This document shows positions 1 through 8,643 of a stretch of 64,000 bases of DNA, one piece after another. Below the pieces are notes generated by a model. The model was not told the origin of the DNA, did no database searches, and saw nothing but the letters and a program-made list of their open reading frames with translations. The stretch's first letter is position 1, and every line of letters begins with the position of its first letter. The translations under genes were made by a program, and so were the position numbers. The stretch is from an uncultured Prevotellaceae bacterium (GTDB taxonomy: Bacteria > Bacteroidota > Bacteroidia > Bacteroidales > Bacteroidaceae), in contig CAMKSE010000004.1 of NCBI GenBank assembly GCA_946415365.1, forward strand, positions 62,001 through 126,000. The letters run 5' to 3'.

Positions 1-1
1 C

Positions 2-484
2 GCTCAGGTAGGTCCTCAGGTGGCTCAGAAGCTGGGCCTCAACCAGGTTACTTACGCTGAGGAGGTTCTCTCAGTAAAGGATGGCAAGGCTACTATCAAG
101 CGTGTGATCGACGGTGGTGTGGAGACGGTTGAGGCTCCTCTGCCTGTGGTGATTACCGTTAACGGAAGCGCTGCTCCCTGTCGCCCCCAGAATGCTAAGC
201 TGGTGATGAAGTACAAGCGCGCTACCTGTCCTATGGAGCGTCCTGCCGAGGGTACACCATACGACTATCTGTACGATGAGCGTCCTGAGCTCACACTGAA
301 CCAGTGGAGCGTGGCCGACGTGGATGGCGATGTAAACCAGTGCGGTCTGAATGGCTCACCCACCAAGGTGAAAGCCATCAAGAACATCGTGTTCCAGGCT
401 AAGGAGTCGAAAACTTTGACGGCTTCTGATGCTGATATCGAGGGAATGATCAAAGAATTGTTGGACGAGAAGATTATTGGCTAA
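2..484 (+). CDS. etfB: Electron transfer flavoprotein subunit beta, C-terminal part (5' end outside window)
   Basis: The reading frame is open from the first bases, so the gene is cut by the window edge; about 160 C-terminal residues remain. They contain the EtfB motif AQVGPQVAQKLGLNQVTYA and a typical EtfB tail. EtfB forms a soluble heterodimer with EtfA, binds AMP or FAD, and passes electrons from acyl-CoA dehydrogenases to a membrane quinone reductase or to another acceptor in bifurcating systems. etfA follows after 8 nt, and an acyl-CoA dehydrogenase after that, so this is one operon. The codons are strongly biased (CGT, GGT, GCT, AAG, GAG), which suggests high expression. The identification is firm. 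Confidence 0.93.
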   Translation, partial: AQVGPQVAQKLGLNQVTYAEEVLSVKDGKATIKRVIDGGVETVEAPLPVVITVNGSAAPCRPQNAKLVMKYKRATCPMERPAEGTPYDYLYDERPELTLNQWSVADVDGDVNQCGLNGSPTKVKAIKNIVFQAKESKTLTASDADIEGMIKELLDEKIIG

Positions 485-492
485 AGAGAGAT

Positions 493-1515
493 ATGAACAA
501 CGTATTTGTATATTGCGAAATTGAAGGTACTCAGGTACAGGAAGTATCTCAGGAGCTGCTGACCAAGGGTCGCAAGCTCGCCAATGAACTCAAGGTTGAG
601 CTCCACGCCATTGTTGCTGGTACTGGCATCAAGGGTAAGGTTGAGGATCAGATTCTGCCGTATGGTGTTGACAAGCTGTTTGTTTTCGACGCTAAGGACC
701 TGTTCCCCTACACCTCTGCTCCCCACACAGACATTCTGGTTAACCTCTTTAAGGAGGAGCAGCCTCAGATCTGCCTGATGGGTGCTACCGTTATCGGTCG
801 CGACCTCGGCCCTCGTGTATCGTCATCACTGACCTCTGGTCTGACAGCTGACTGCACAGAGCTGGAGATTGGTCCTTTCGAGGATAAGAAGAACAACAAG
901 ACATACGAGAATCTGCTCTATCAGATTCGTCCTGCCTTCGGTGGTAACATCGTAGCTACCATCGTTAACCCCGACCACCGTCCACAGATGGCTACTGTAC
1001 GCTCTGGCGTGATGCAGAAGGCTATCTACGAGGGTGAATGCAAGAAGGAGGTTGTTTATCCTGAGGTAAGCAAGTATGTTAGCCCAGAGGCTTTCGTAGT
1101 GAAGGTGCTCGATCACCACGTAGAGGCTGCCAAGCACAACCTGAAGGGCGCACCTATCGTAGTGGCTGGCGGTTACGGTATGGGATCGAAGGAGAACTTC
1201 GACCTGCTGTTCCAGCTGGCTAAGGTGCTGCATGGTGAGGTTGGTGGTAGCCGTGCTGCTGTTGATGCAGGCTGGTTGGATCACGACCGTCAGATTGGAC
1301 AGACTGGTGTTACCGTTCATCCAAAGGTGTACATCGCCTGTGGTATCTCTGGACAGATTCAGCACATTGCTGGTATGCAGGATTCTGGTATCATCATCTC
1401 TGTGAACAGCGACCCCGATGCACCTATCAACAAGATTGCCGACTACGTAATCGTTGGCACCGTTGAGGAGGTTGTACCTAAACTGATCAAGTACTACAAG
1501 CAGAACTCAAAGTAA
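493..1515 (+). CDS. etfA: Electron transfer flavoprotein subunit alpha
   Basis: This 340-residue protein has the usual EtfA length. The N-terminal half is the ETF alpha/beta nucleotide-binding-like domain. The C-terminal FAD domain carries GGYGMGSKENF, the VGGSRAAVDAGW segment, QIGQTGVTVHPK and the ISGQIQHIAGM motif that wraps the flavin. It partners the etfB just upstream and delivers electrons from the acyl-CoA dehydrogenase encoded 180 nt downstream. Its stop overlaps the start of a small membrane protein (TAATG at 1513-1517). Codon use is highly biased, as in etfB. Confidence 0.97.
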   Translation: MNNVFVYCEIEGTQVQEVSQELLTKGRKLANELKVELHAIVAGTGIKGKVEDQILPYGVDKLFVFDAKDLFPYTSAPHTDILVNLFKEEQPQICLMGATVIGRDLGPRVSSSLTSGLTADCTELEIGPFEDKKNNKTYENLLYQIRPAFGGNIVATIVNPDHRPQMATVRSGVMQKAIYEGECKKEVVYPEVSKYVSPEAFVVKVLDHHVEAAKHNLKGAPIVVAGGYGMGSKENFDLLFQLAKVLHGEVGGSRAAVDAGWLDHDRQIGQTGVTVHPKVYIACGISGQIQHIAGMQDSGIIISVNSDPDAPINKIADYVIVGTVEEVVPKLIKYYKQNSK

Positions 1516-1694
1516 TGGAAAAGAGAAAGGTGTGGCGAATAGCCAATGGTTTAGTAGCACTAGCAGCACTTGCATTCAGCATTTTCAGCTTTTGTAATAA
1601 TCAGCTAAAAACAGGCATTGCTTATGCACTACTTACCGTAACGTGTTCTATAAACTACATCTTATCAAGAAAGATTGAAAACAACAAAGAATAA
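1515..1694 (+). CDS. Small membrane protein of 59 residues between etfA and the acyl-CoA dehydrogenase
   Basis: ATG at 1515 overlaps the etfA stop codon (TAATG), and the frame stays open to TAA at 1692-1694, two bases before the next ATG. The product starts MEKRKVWRIANGLVALAALA. It has a basic N-terminus, a hydrophobic segment at about residues 9-27, a short polar turn (CNNQLKTG), a second hydrophobic stretch at about 35-50, and a charged tail. It looks like a small two-helix inner-membrane protein. I do not recognise a family. The exact fit into the operon, filling the whole gap, supports a real translated gene. A membrane tether for the ETF/dehydrogenase pair would be a guess. Confidence 0.7.
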   Translation: MEKRKVWRIANGLVALAALAFSIFSFCNNQLKTGIAYALLTVTCSINYILSRKIENNKE

Positions 1695-1696
1695 TT

Positions 1697-3427
1697 ATGG
1701 CAAACTATTATAGTGACCACCCAGAGATTGGATTCTATCTGAATCATCCTCTGATGGCTCGTATCGTCGAGCTGAAGGAAAAGGGTTTCGCTGATGCGAA
1801 AGAATATGACTACGCTCCCGTTGACCTGGGCGATGCCATCGAGAACTACAAGCAGATTCTCGACATCACTGGCGACGTGGCTGCCAATATCATCGAGCCA
1901 AACTCTGAGAGCGTCGACCTCGAAGGTCCACACCTCGAGAACGGTCGTATGATCTACGCCTCTAAGACTTACGAGAACCTCGACGCCACCCGCAAGGCTG
2001 GTCTGTGGGGTGTATCAATGCCTCGCCGTTACGGCGGTCTGAACCTGCCTAACGCAGTATTCTCTATGCTCTCTGAGATGATTTCGGCTGCTGATGCCGG
2101 TTTCCAGAACATCTGGAGCCTGCAGAGCTGTATCGACACTCTGTATGAGTTCGGTAGCGAGGAGCAGCGCCAGAAGTACATCCCACGCGTTTGCGCTGGT
2201 GAGGGTATGAGTATGGACCTTACAGAGCCAGATGCCGGTTCCGACCTGCAGCGCGTGATGCTGAAGGCCACCTTCGACGAGAAGGAGAACTGCTGGCGTC
2301 TGAACGGTGTGAAGCGCTTCATCACTAATGGTGATAGCGACATCCACCTCGTGCTGGCTCGTTCGGAAGAAGGCACGAAGGACGGACGTGGTCTGTCTAT
2401 GTTCATCTACGACAAGCGCCAGGGTGGTGTCAACGTACGTCACATCGAGCACAAGCTGGGTATCCACGGTTCACCTACCTGTGAGCTGACCTATAAGAAC
2501 GCCAAGGCAGAGCTCTGCGGAAGTACCCGCTTGGGTCTGATCAAGTACGTGATGGCCCTGATGAACGGTGCCCGTCTGGGTATCGCCGCTCAGAGCGTGG
2601 GTGTGGAGCAGGAGGCTTACAACGAGGGTCTGGCTTACGCTAAGGAGCGTCAGCAGTTTGGTGACAAGATTATCAACTTCCCCGCTGTATACGATATGCT
2701 CTCTCGCATGAAGGCCAAGCTCGACGCAGGTCGTTCGCTGCTCTACGAGACAGCTGCCTACGTGGACATCTACAAGTGCCTCGAGGACATCGAGCGCGAC
2801 CGTAAGCTCACTCCCGAGGAGAAGCAGGAGCTGAAGAAGTACCAGCGCCTGGCTGATGCCTTCACCCCACTGGCCAAGGGTATGAACTCTGAGTACGCCA
2901 ACCAGAACGCCTACGATGCCATCTCAATCCACGGTGGTTCAGGCTTCATCATGGAGTACAAGAGCCAGCGCCTGTTCCGTGATGCACGTATCTTCTCGAT
3001 CTACGAGGGTACCACCCAGCTCCAGGTCGTGGCTGCCATCCGTTACATCACCAACGGCACCATGCTCGCCAACATCAAGGAGATGTATGAGAATCTTGAG
3101 GTGAGCGAGAATCTGCAGCGCATGAAGAATCATCTGAGTGCACTCATCACCATGTATGAGGAAGCACTGGCTACCGTTAAGGCGCTTGACAATCAGGAAG
3201 CACAGGATTTCCTGGCCCGTCGTCTTTACGATATGACTGCCGAGCTGGTCATGTCGCTCCTCATCCTTCGTGATGCCACCAAGGCTCCTGAGCTCTTCGA
3301 GAAGAGTGCCATCGTGTATGTCCGCATGGCTGAAGAGGATATCGTCGGCAAGGCTGCCTACATCAAGATGTTCAGCATTGATGACCTCAAGAACTTCATG
3401 GCTAATGAGCAGGCCGAGAATGAATAA
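1697..3427 (+). CDS. Acyl-CoA dehydrogenase (long form, 576 residues)
   Basis: This is an FAD-dependent acyl-CoA dehydrogenase that oxidises an acyl-CoA to the 2-enoyl-CoA and hands electrons to EtfAB, encoded upstream in the same operon. Visible motifs are the N-terminal alpha domain, MDLTEPDAGSDLQRV (flavin/substrate loop) near residue 175, RQQFGDKIINFPAVYDML, and RDARIFSIYEGTTQLQV, in which E437 is the probable catalytic base. At 576 residues it is about 190 longer than the classical short-chain enzymes, with an extra helical C-terminal domain, as in the long bacterial subfamily. The substrate cannot be read from sequence; short or branched acyl-CoA is plausible in a gut anaerobe. Confidence 0.92.
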   Translation: MANYYSDHPEIGFYLNHPLMARIVELKEKGFADAKEYDYAPVDLGDAIENYKQILDITGDVAANIIEPNSESVDLEGPHLENGRMIYASKTYENLDATRKAGLWGVSMPRRYGGLNLPNAVFSMLSEMISAADAGFQNIWSLQSCIDTLYEFGSEEQRQKYIPRVCAGEGMSMDLTEPDAGSDLQRVMLKATFDEKENCWRLNGVKRFITNGDSDIHLVLARSEEGTKDGRGLSMFIYDKRQGGVNVRHIEHKLGIHGSPTCELTYKNAKAELCGSTRLGLIKYVMALMNGARLGIAAQSVGVEQEAYNEGLAYAKERQQFGDKIINFPAVYDMLSRMKAKLDAGRSLLYETAAYVDIYKCLEDIERDRKLTPEEKQELKKYQRLADAFTPLAKGMNSEYANQNAYDAISIHGGSGFIMEYKSQRLFRDARIFSIYEGTTQLQVVAAIRYITNGTMLANIKEMYENLEVSENLQRMKNHLSALITMYEEALATVKALDNQEAQDFLARRLYDMTAELVMSLLILRDATKAPELFEKSAIVYVRMAEEDIVGKAAYIKMFSIDDLKNFMANEQAENE

Positions 3428-3451
3428 GAGAAGTTAATAACTTAAAAAAGG

Positions 3452-3487
3452 AATCCCGTCTGACAGCAAGCTGTTGGACGGGATTTT
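3452..3487 (+). terminator. Rho-independent terminator after the etf/acyl-CoA dehydrogenase operon
   Basis: AATCCCGTC at 3452-3460 pairs perfectly with GACGGGATT at 3477-3485, with an inner ACAGC/GCTGT stem and a T-run after it. It lies 25 nt after the dehydrogenase stop. It also argues that the TTG at 3474 is not the start of the following gene, because that codon lies inside the hairpin. Confidence 0.85.
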
Positions 3488-3500
3488 ATGGATAAAAAAG

Positions 3501-5873
3501 ATGAAGAAGGTATTATCATTCGTATGTTTGGCCGTCGTCGCGATGGCTGGCTACGCTCAAGACAAGTTGTATGCCGACGAGTTTCCCATCGGCGATGTAA
3601 CCCTGTTGGACGGTCCGCTGAAGAAGGCGTGCGACCTGAATGTCCAGACACTGCTGAAGTACGACTGCGATCGTTTGCTGGCTCCTTATTTCAAGGAGGC
3701 CGGACTAACGCCAAAGGCCAAGACCTATCCTAACTGGGACGGTCTGGACGGGCACGTGGGTGGTCACTATCTCACGGCGATGGCCCTGAATGCCGCCACA
3801 GGCTGCGAGGAGTGCCGTCAGCGGATGGAGTATATGATCAGTGAGTTGCAACGCTGTGCCGATGCCAATGCAAAGAACCACCCTGAGTGGGGCAAGGGCT
3901 ACGTGGGTGGTATGCCTAACAGCGACCGCATCTGGAGTACCTTCAAGAAAGGTGACTTCAGGGTGTATTTCGGCTCCTGGGCACCGTTCTATAATCTTCA
4001 CAAGATGTACGCAGGCCTGCGCGATGCGTGGCTCTACTGTGGCAACGAACAGGCAAAGTCACTCTTCCTGGGCTTCTGCGACTGGGCCATCGACCTGACG
4101 GCCGACCTCAGCGACGCCCAGATGGAGCAGATGCTGGGTAATGAACATGGCGGCATGAACGAGGTGCTGGTCGATGCATACGCCATCACCAAGGAGAAGA
4201 AATACCTCGACGTGGCCAAGCGCTTCTCCCACCGCAGACTGCTGACACCGATGTCGCAGCGTGTGGACTGTCTCGACAATATGCATGCCAACACCCAGGT
4301 GCCGAAAGTGGTGGGCTTCGAGCGCATCAGTGAACTCTCTGGCGACGAGAGCTATCACCATGCAGCCGACTTTTTCTGGGATGTGGTGACTGGTGAGCGG
4401 TCGCTGGCATTCGGAGGCAACTCGCGTCGTGAGCACTTCCCCAGCAAGGAAGCATGTACCGACTTCATCAACGACATCGACGGTCCTGAGACATGTAACA
4501 CCAACAACATGCTTAAACTCACTGAGGACATGCACCGTCGTAATCCAGAGGCACGCTATGCCGACTACTACGAGTTGGCGACGTTCAACCATATCCTCTC
4601 GTCGCAGCATCCAGAGCATGGCGGCTATGTGTACTTCACCCCTGCACGTCCACGGCACTACCGTAACTACTCTGCCCCCAACGAGGCCATGTGGTGTTGT
4701 GTGGGTACAGGCATGGAGAACCACGGCAAGTACGGACAGTTCATTTATACCCACGTGGGCAATGCTCTCTACGTGAACCTCTTCGTGGCTTCAGAACTGA
4801 ACTGGCGCGAGAAGGGCATCAGCCTTCGTCAGGAGACGGCCTTCCCCTACGGCGAGACGAGCCGCATCACCATCACTCAGGGCAAGGGCCAGTTCCCACT
4901 GCTCGTACGCTATCCGGGCTGGGTGAAGCCAGGCGAATTCTCAGTCAAGGTGAATGGAAAGTCCGTAGCCATCATCAGCGGCCCGTCGAGCTACGTCACC
5001 ATCGACCGCCAGTGGAAGAAGGGCGACGTCGTTGAAGTGTCCTTCCCCATGCACAACAGTATCAAATATCTGCCGAACGTGCCCCAGTACATCGCACTGA
5101 TGCATGGCCCTATTCTTCTGGGCATGAAGACGGGTACGGAGGATCTGGCACATCTTATAGCCGACGACAGCCGTTTCGGACAGTATGCCAGCGGCCAGAA
5201 ACTACCCGTCAACGAGGCGCCTATCCTTATCAACGACAACATTGAGCAGATTGCCAATCAGCTGACACCCGTGGAAGGGAAGCCTCTGCATTTCACGCTT
5301 GCCACACGTATGGAAAATGGCATTCACAACGAGTTGCAGCCCTTCTTCGAGATTCACGACAGCCGTTACATGATCTACTGGCTGGCTCTCTCTGAAAACA
5401 ATTATAAAGGATATCTGGCTGATCTGGCCAAGGCTGAGGAGGAGCGCCAGGCACTGGAGGCACGCACCATCGACAAGGTGCAGCCTGGCGAGCAGCAGCC
5501 TGAGACAGACCATAAGATGGAGACAGACCGTTCACAGACGGGCAATACCAACGACGTGTTCTGGCGTGACGCTCGCGACGGCCACTACTTCAGCTATCTG
5601 ATGCAGACAGCAGGGCGCACAGACCTACAGCTCCGTCTGAAGTTCTGGGGCGTAGGCGAGTGGAAGACCCACGAGTTTGACATCTTCATCGACGACCAGC
5701 TCCTGACCAGCATCAACAACACAGGAAAGTATCGTATTTCCCAGTTCAAGTACGAGACATTCGACATCCCTGCAGAGATGCTTCAGGGCAAGTCGCAGGT
5801 CCGTGTGAAGTTTGTGGCGAAGGCTGGTAAGCAGATTGGCGAGATTTATGGTGTCAGGCTCATCAGACAATAG
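3501..5873 (+). CDS. Secreted beta-L-arabinofuranosidase-type glycoside hydrolase, GH127/GH146 (DUF1680)
   Basis: The ATG at 3501 gives an immediate signal peptide (MKKVLSFVCLAVVAMAGYAQ), so I prefer it to the in-frame TTG at 3474. The roughly 790-residue product has the DUF1680 catalytic domain. E330 and C332 (in GPETCNTNNML) and C399/C400 (in MWCCVGTGMENH) match the zinc-binding Glu and three Cys of GH127, where the first Cys of the CC pair is the nucleophile. GH127 and GH146 enzymes remove beta-L-arabinofuranosyl residues from plant arabinans, pectins and hydroxyproline glycoproteins. A beta-sandwich region follows, and the last ~200 residues look like accessory DUF4986-type domains. It is likely periplasmic or surface exposed and stands alone, with no SusC/D nearby. 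Confidence 0.88.
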   Translation: MKKVLSFVCLAVVAMAGYAQDKLYADEFPIGDVTLLDGPLKKACDLNVQTLLKYDCDRLLAPYFKEAGLTPKAKTYPNWDGLDGHVGGHYLTAMALNAATGCEECRQRMEYMISELQRCADANAKNHPEWGKGYVGGMPNSDRIWSTFKKGDFRVYFGSWAPFYNLHKMYAGLRDAWLYCGNEQAKSLFLGFCDWAIDLTADLSDAQMEQMLGNEHGGMNEVLVDAYAITKEKKYLDVAKRFSHRRLLTPMSQRVDCLDNMHANTQVPKVVGFERISELSGDESYHHAADFFWDVVTGERSLAFGGNSRREHFPSKEACTDFINDIDGPETCNTNNMLKLTEDMHRRNPEARYADYYELATFNHILSSQHPEHGGYVYFTPARPRHYRNYSAPNEAMWCCVGTGMENHGKYGQFIYTHVGNALYVNLFVASELNWREKGISLRQETAFPYGETSRITITQGKGQFPLLVRYPGWVKPGEFSVKVNGKSVAIISGPSSYVTIDRQWKKGDVVEVSFPMHNSIKYLPNVPQYIALMHGPILLGMKTGTEDLAHLIADDSRFGQYASGQKLPVNEAPILINDNIEQIANQLTPVEGKPLHFTLATRMENGIHNELQPFFEIHDSRYMIYWLALSENNYKGYLADLAKAEEERQALEARTIDKVQPGEQQPETDHKMETDRSQTGNTNDVFWRDARDGHYFSYLMQTAGRTDLQLRLKFWGVGEWKTHEFDIFIDDQLLTSINNTGKYRISQFKYETFDIPAEMLQGKSQVRVKFVAKAGKQIGEIYGVRLIRQ

Positions 5874-5877
5874 ATTC

Positions 5878-6864
5878 CTACTTCGCCTTAACGAAGGATA
5901 ACAGTTTTTCTATGAGACGGGGCACGGCATAACGGTCGAGCTCCGTTTCTTTGATCCAGAAATAACCGTCTGGCAGTGCTGGCCGGTCGTTGGTCTCCCA
6001 CAGCCAGAAGTCTGCATAGATGACACGGTGGGTAAGCACGTGCTTCACGTTCTGGCGCAGTAACAGAGCCCCTGCCGGCAACTGCTCCATGAGCAATGGT
6101 TCGTAGAGTCCTTGCCAAATACCGCCGGCTGGTCGACGATGGATGGCCGTCTCACCGTTACACCTGAGATAGATATAGGTAAGATGGCACTCCTTCACAA
6201 CGAGCGTCTTCTGCTTCACAGGCAGTTCACTGACCTTACCCTCACGAAAAGCGGAGCAAGTCTCCATCAACGGACAGTCGTCACAATGGGGCGACTGCGG
6301 AGTACACTGGATGGCGCCGAAGTCCATGAGAGCCTGGTTGTAGGCAGAAGCCTCCTGAGGGGGCAGCAGGCTCTGGGCAAGGGCAGCAAAGAGTTTTTTC
6401 CCCTCAGTGGTGTTGATGGGCGTGTCGATACCGAAATGCCGTGAGAGGACACGATACACGTTCCCGTCGACCACAGCGGCAGGCAGTCCAAAGGCAATGC
6501 TTCCGATGGCAGCTGCCGTATAGTCACCAACACCCTTCAGTTGTTTGATGCCTTCGATGGTATCAGGGAAATGGCCGAGAGCCACAATCTGCCTGGCAGC
6601 GTGGTGGAGATTACGGGCCCGACTGTAATAGCCCAGTCCCTGCCACTCGCGCAGCACCTCGTCCTCCGTGGCCGCAGCGAGATCTTCGACCGTTGGCCAG
6701 CGTCGCATAAAGCGTTCCCAATAATCCCAGCCCTGCTTCACCTGCGTCTGCTGGAGGATAATCTCCGAGAGCCACACAGAATAAGGGTCGTGAGTCTGCC
6801 GCCAGGGCAGCTCACGACCATTCTCGCGGAACCAGTCCAAAAGTGTCAGTGCAAATGATTCCAT
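5878..6864 (-). CDS. mutY: A/G-specific adenine DNA glycosylase MutY
   Basis: The protein has 328 residues. It carries the HhH-GPD core with catalytic E34 (SEIILQQT), the helix-hairpin-helix LKGVGDYTA near 109-117, D133 in VVDGNVYRV, and the [4Fe-4S] ligands C187, C194, C197 and C203 (C-X6-C-X2-C-X5-C). The C-terminal NUDIX-like domain that recognises 8-oxoG follows. It removes adenine mispaired with 8-oxoguanine. Its ATG overlaps the lldP stop (TGATG on the minus strand), so it is translated from the lactate permease message. It ends 4 bp from the convergent GH127 gene. Confidence 0.96.
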   Translation of the reverse strand: MESFALTLLDWFRENGRELPWRQTHDPYSVWLSEIILQQTQVKQGWDYWERFMRRWPTVEDLAAATEDEVLREWQGLGYYSRARNLHHAARQIVALGHFPDTIEGIKQLKGVGDYTAAAIGSIAFGLPAAVVDGNVYRVLSRHFGIDTPINTTEGKKLFAALAQSLLPPQEASAYNQALMDFGAIQCTPQSPHCDDCPLMETCSAFREGKVSELPVKQKTLVVKECHLTYIYLRCNGETAIHRRPAGGIWQGLYEPLLMEQLPAGALLLRQNVKHVLTHRVIYADFWLWETNDRPALPDGYFWIKETELDRYAVPRLIEKLLSFVKAK

Positions 6865-8468
6865 CAGATGACGTGCAGGCCGAGGAACACCATCAGACCA
6901 TTCATCAGGATCCAGAAGATGGCGAACGGCATGGTCTTACGCATGATGTCACCGTCCTGACCCTCCATGTCGCAGGCGGCAGTGGCGATGGCGATACTTT
7001 GCGGTGAGAGCAGCTTACCACCCTCAGAACCGGCACAGTTGGCGGCAGCCAGCCAGTTGGTCTCGTTACCTGTCACGCCGAAGAACGTGCCAGGATTAGT
7101 CAGTCCGAGGTCGGCAGCGGCAGTGGCCTGCAACTTACCGAAAAGGATATTGGCATTCGTAGCCGAACCTGTAACGAAGGTTCCGATAGATCCGATCAGA
7201 GGAGCGAAGAACGGGAAGGCACTACCCGTCAGCAGCACGAGCCCCTTGGCGATGTCGTTCGTCATACCCGTATTGTTCATCAGCATGGCCATCGCCACGA
7301 GGCAGCAGATGGTGACAACGGTCTTCTGCAGGTTGATGGTGGTCTTGGCCAACAGCTTCATCAGCTTGCCGAAACTCATGCCCTGAATCAGACCACCGAT
7401 AACGGCACCAAGGAAAATCATCAAGCCAGCGTTCGACAGCCATCCGAACTTAAAGGTATTGCCGATGACGGGCATATCGAACTTCGTTACCAGCGTATTA
7501 TTCAACAGTTCGTTGATTGGCGGTACTATCTTACTCGAGATCAGGATAAAGAAGATGATGAGACCATAGACGCTCCAGGCCTTGAGGGTTTTCACCAGAC
7601 CAAACTTCTTCTTCTCGACAATCACCTCATCGGCAGGATTCTCGTCCTTGATGAACAACTTATTATAGATGAGCATAGCGATGATGGCAGCCACAGAGCC
7701 GAGGATGGCAGGTGTCTCCGGGCCGATGAAATGTGCGCAGCAGAACTGCACAACGATGGAGAAGCAGCCCACGAAGAGGGCGATGGAGATGTTCTTCATG
7801 ATCTTCGTGCGATCGGTCATCATCAGGATGAGGAACGGGGTGATGAAGAACATCAGCGAGAGCTGCAGGATGATGAACGTAGCCACCTCGCAGAGCTCCT
7901 CTGGCGTGGCCACACCACTGGCAGCCACCTGATTGGCAAGTGTCGTGGCAGGAAGCCCCACAGCACCGAAGCCCACGGCCACCGTATTGGCCACCAGACA
8001 GATGACAGCAGAGAACATCGGCTTGAAGCCCAGTCCGATGAGGATGGCAGCAGGGATAGCCACAGCCGTTCCAAAGCCCGCCATACCTTCGAGCACACCA
8101 CCGAGGCCCCATGTCAGCAGGAGCACCAGCAGACCCTTGTCGGAGGTCATCTGTATGAACTGTGCCTTGATGGTCTCTATCTCCTTCGTCTCACAGAGGA
8201 TGTTATAGCTGAAGATGGCACAGATGATAATCAGGATAATCGGGAAACATGCCTTCAGGAAACCCTCGACGACAGACCAGATGGTGATGCCGAAAATGGA
8301 TACGTCAGCATACTTGGCAGGGATGATGCCCATGGCAGGGACAGCGCACAAAGCCAGGAAGATTGTTACGACAAGGGTGATCATAGCACTCTTGTAACCA
8401 GACACTTTGAAGCCCATCATCAGAACGATGAGCAATACAATTGGGATTACCGAAATTAATGCCGTCAT
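6864..8468 (-). CDS. lldP: L-lactate permease family transporter
   Basis: This is a LctP-family secondary transporter of about 534 residues with 12 or more membrane segments. Recognisable parts are GGVLEGMAGFGTAVAIPAA and the C-terminal GNETNWLAAANCAGSEGGKL region. It takes up lactate and possibly glycolate with protons. I chose ATG 8468 over the frame's earlier start at 8543 for two reasons: AAGGA lies about 7 nt upstream of it, and a TAAATTTG promoter box (8513-8520) lies inside the longer frame. It is divergent from a D-lactate dehydrogenase gene, forming a lactate uptake and oxidation module. Confidence 0.93.
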   Translation of the reverse strand: MTALISVIPIVLLIVLMMGFKVSGYKSAMITLVVTIFLALCAVPAMGIIPAKYADVSIFGITIWSVVEGFLKACFPIILIIICAIFSYNILCETKEIETIKAQFIQMTSDKGLLVLLLTWGLGGVLEGMAGFGTAVAIPAAILIGLGFKPMFSAVICLVANTVAVGFGAVGLPATTLANQVAASGVATPEELCEVATFIILQLSLMFFITPFLILMMTDRTKIMKNISIALFVGCFSIVVQFCCAHFIGPETPAILGSVAAIIAMLIYNKLFIKDENPADEVIVEKKKFGLVKTLKAWSVYGLIIFFILISSKIVPPINELLNNTLVTKFDMPVIGNTFKFGWLSNAGLMIFLGAVIGGLIQGMSFGKLMKLLAKTTINLQKTVVTICCLVAMAMLMNNTGMTNDIAKGLVLLTGSAFPFFAPLIGSIGTFVTGSATNANILFGKLQATAAADLGLTNPGTFFGVTGNETNWLAAANCAGSEGGKLLSPQSIAIATAACDMEGQDGDIMRKTMPFAIFWILMNGLMVFLGLHVI

Positions 8469-8512
8469 AGGGTCCTTAGTTATTTTGATGAATATTATAT
8501 AAGTTTTGCCGA

Positions 8513-8520
8513 CAAATTTA
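8513..8520 (-). promoter_or_regulatory. Bacteroidota -7 box for lldP-mutY
   Basis: TAAATTTG on the minus strand fits TAnnTTTG and would give a leader of about 40 nt before ATG 8468. No clear -33 TTTG was seen. Confidence 0.5.
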
Positions 8521-8616
8521 CGAAGAATATCCCATAGTGCCACACATTTTTAGTGAAAAAAACAAAAACAACGAAAATCTGTAAACAATAAACCACCAAC
8601 TATAAACTATTTTTCG

Positions 8617-8624
8617 TATATTTG
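8617..8624 (+). promoter_or_regulatory. Bacteroidota -7 box for the D-lactate dehydrogenase gene
   Basis: TATATTTG, followed by CGCC, lies 19 nt before ATG 8644 and matches TAnnTTTG. It faces the lldP promoter across about 100 bp, so the two lactate genes share one control region. Confidence 0.6.
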
Positions 8625-8643
8625 CGCCATAATCAATGACTAG

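Noticed and set aside
3474..3500. TTG start giving a longer GH127 protein
   Set aside because: The codon lies inside the upstream terminator hairpin and would place nine extra residues before a good signal peptide.
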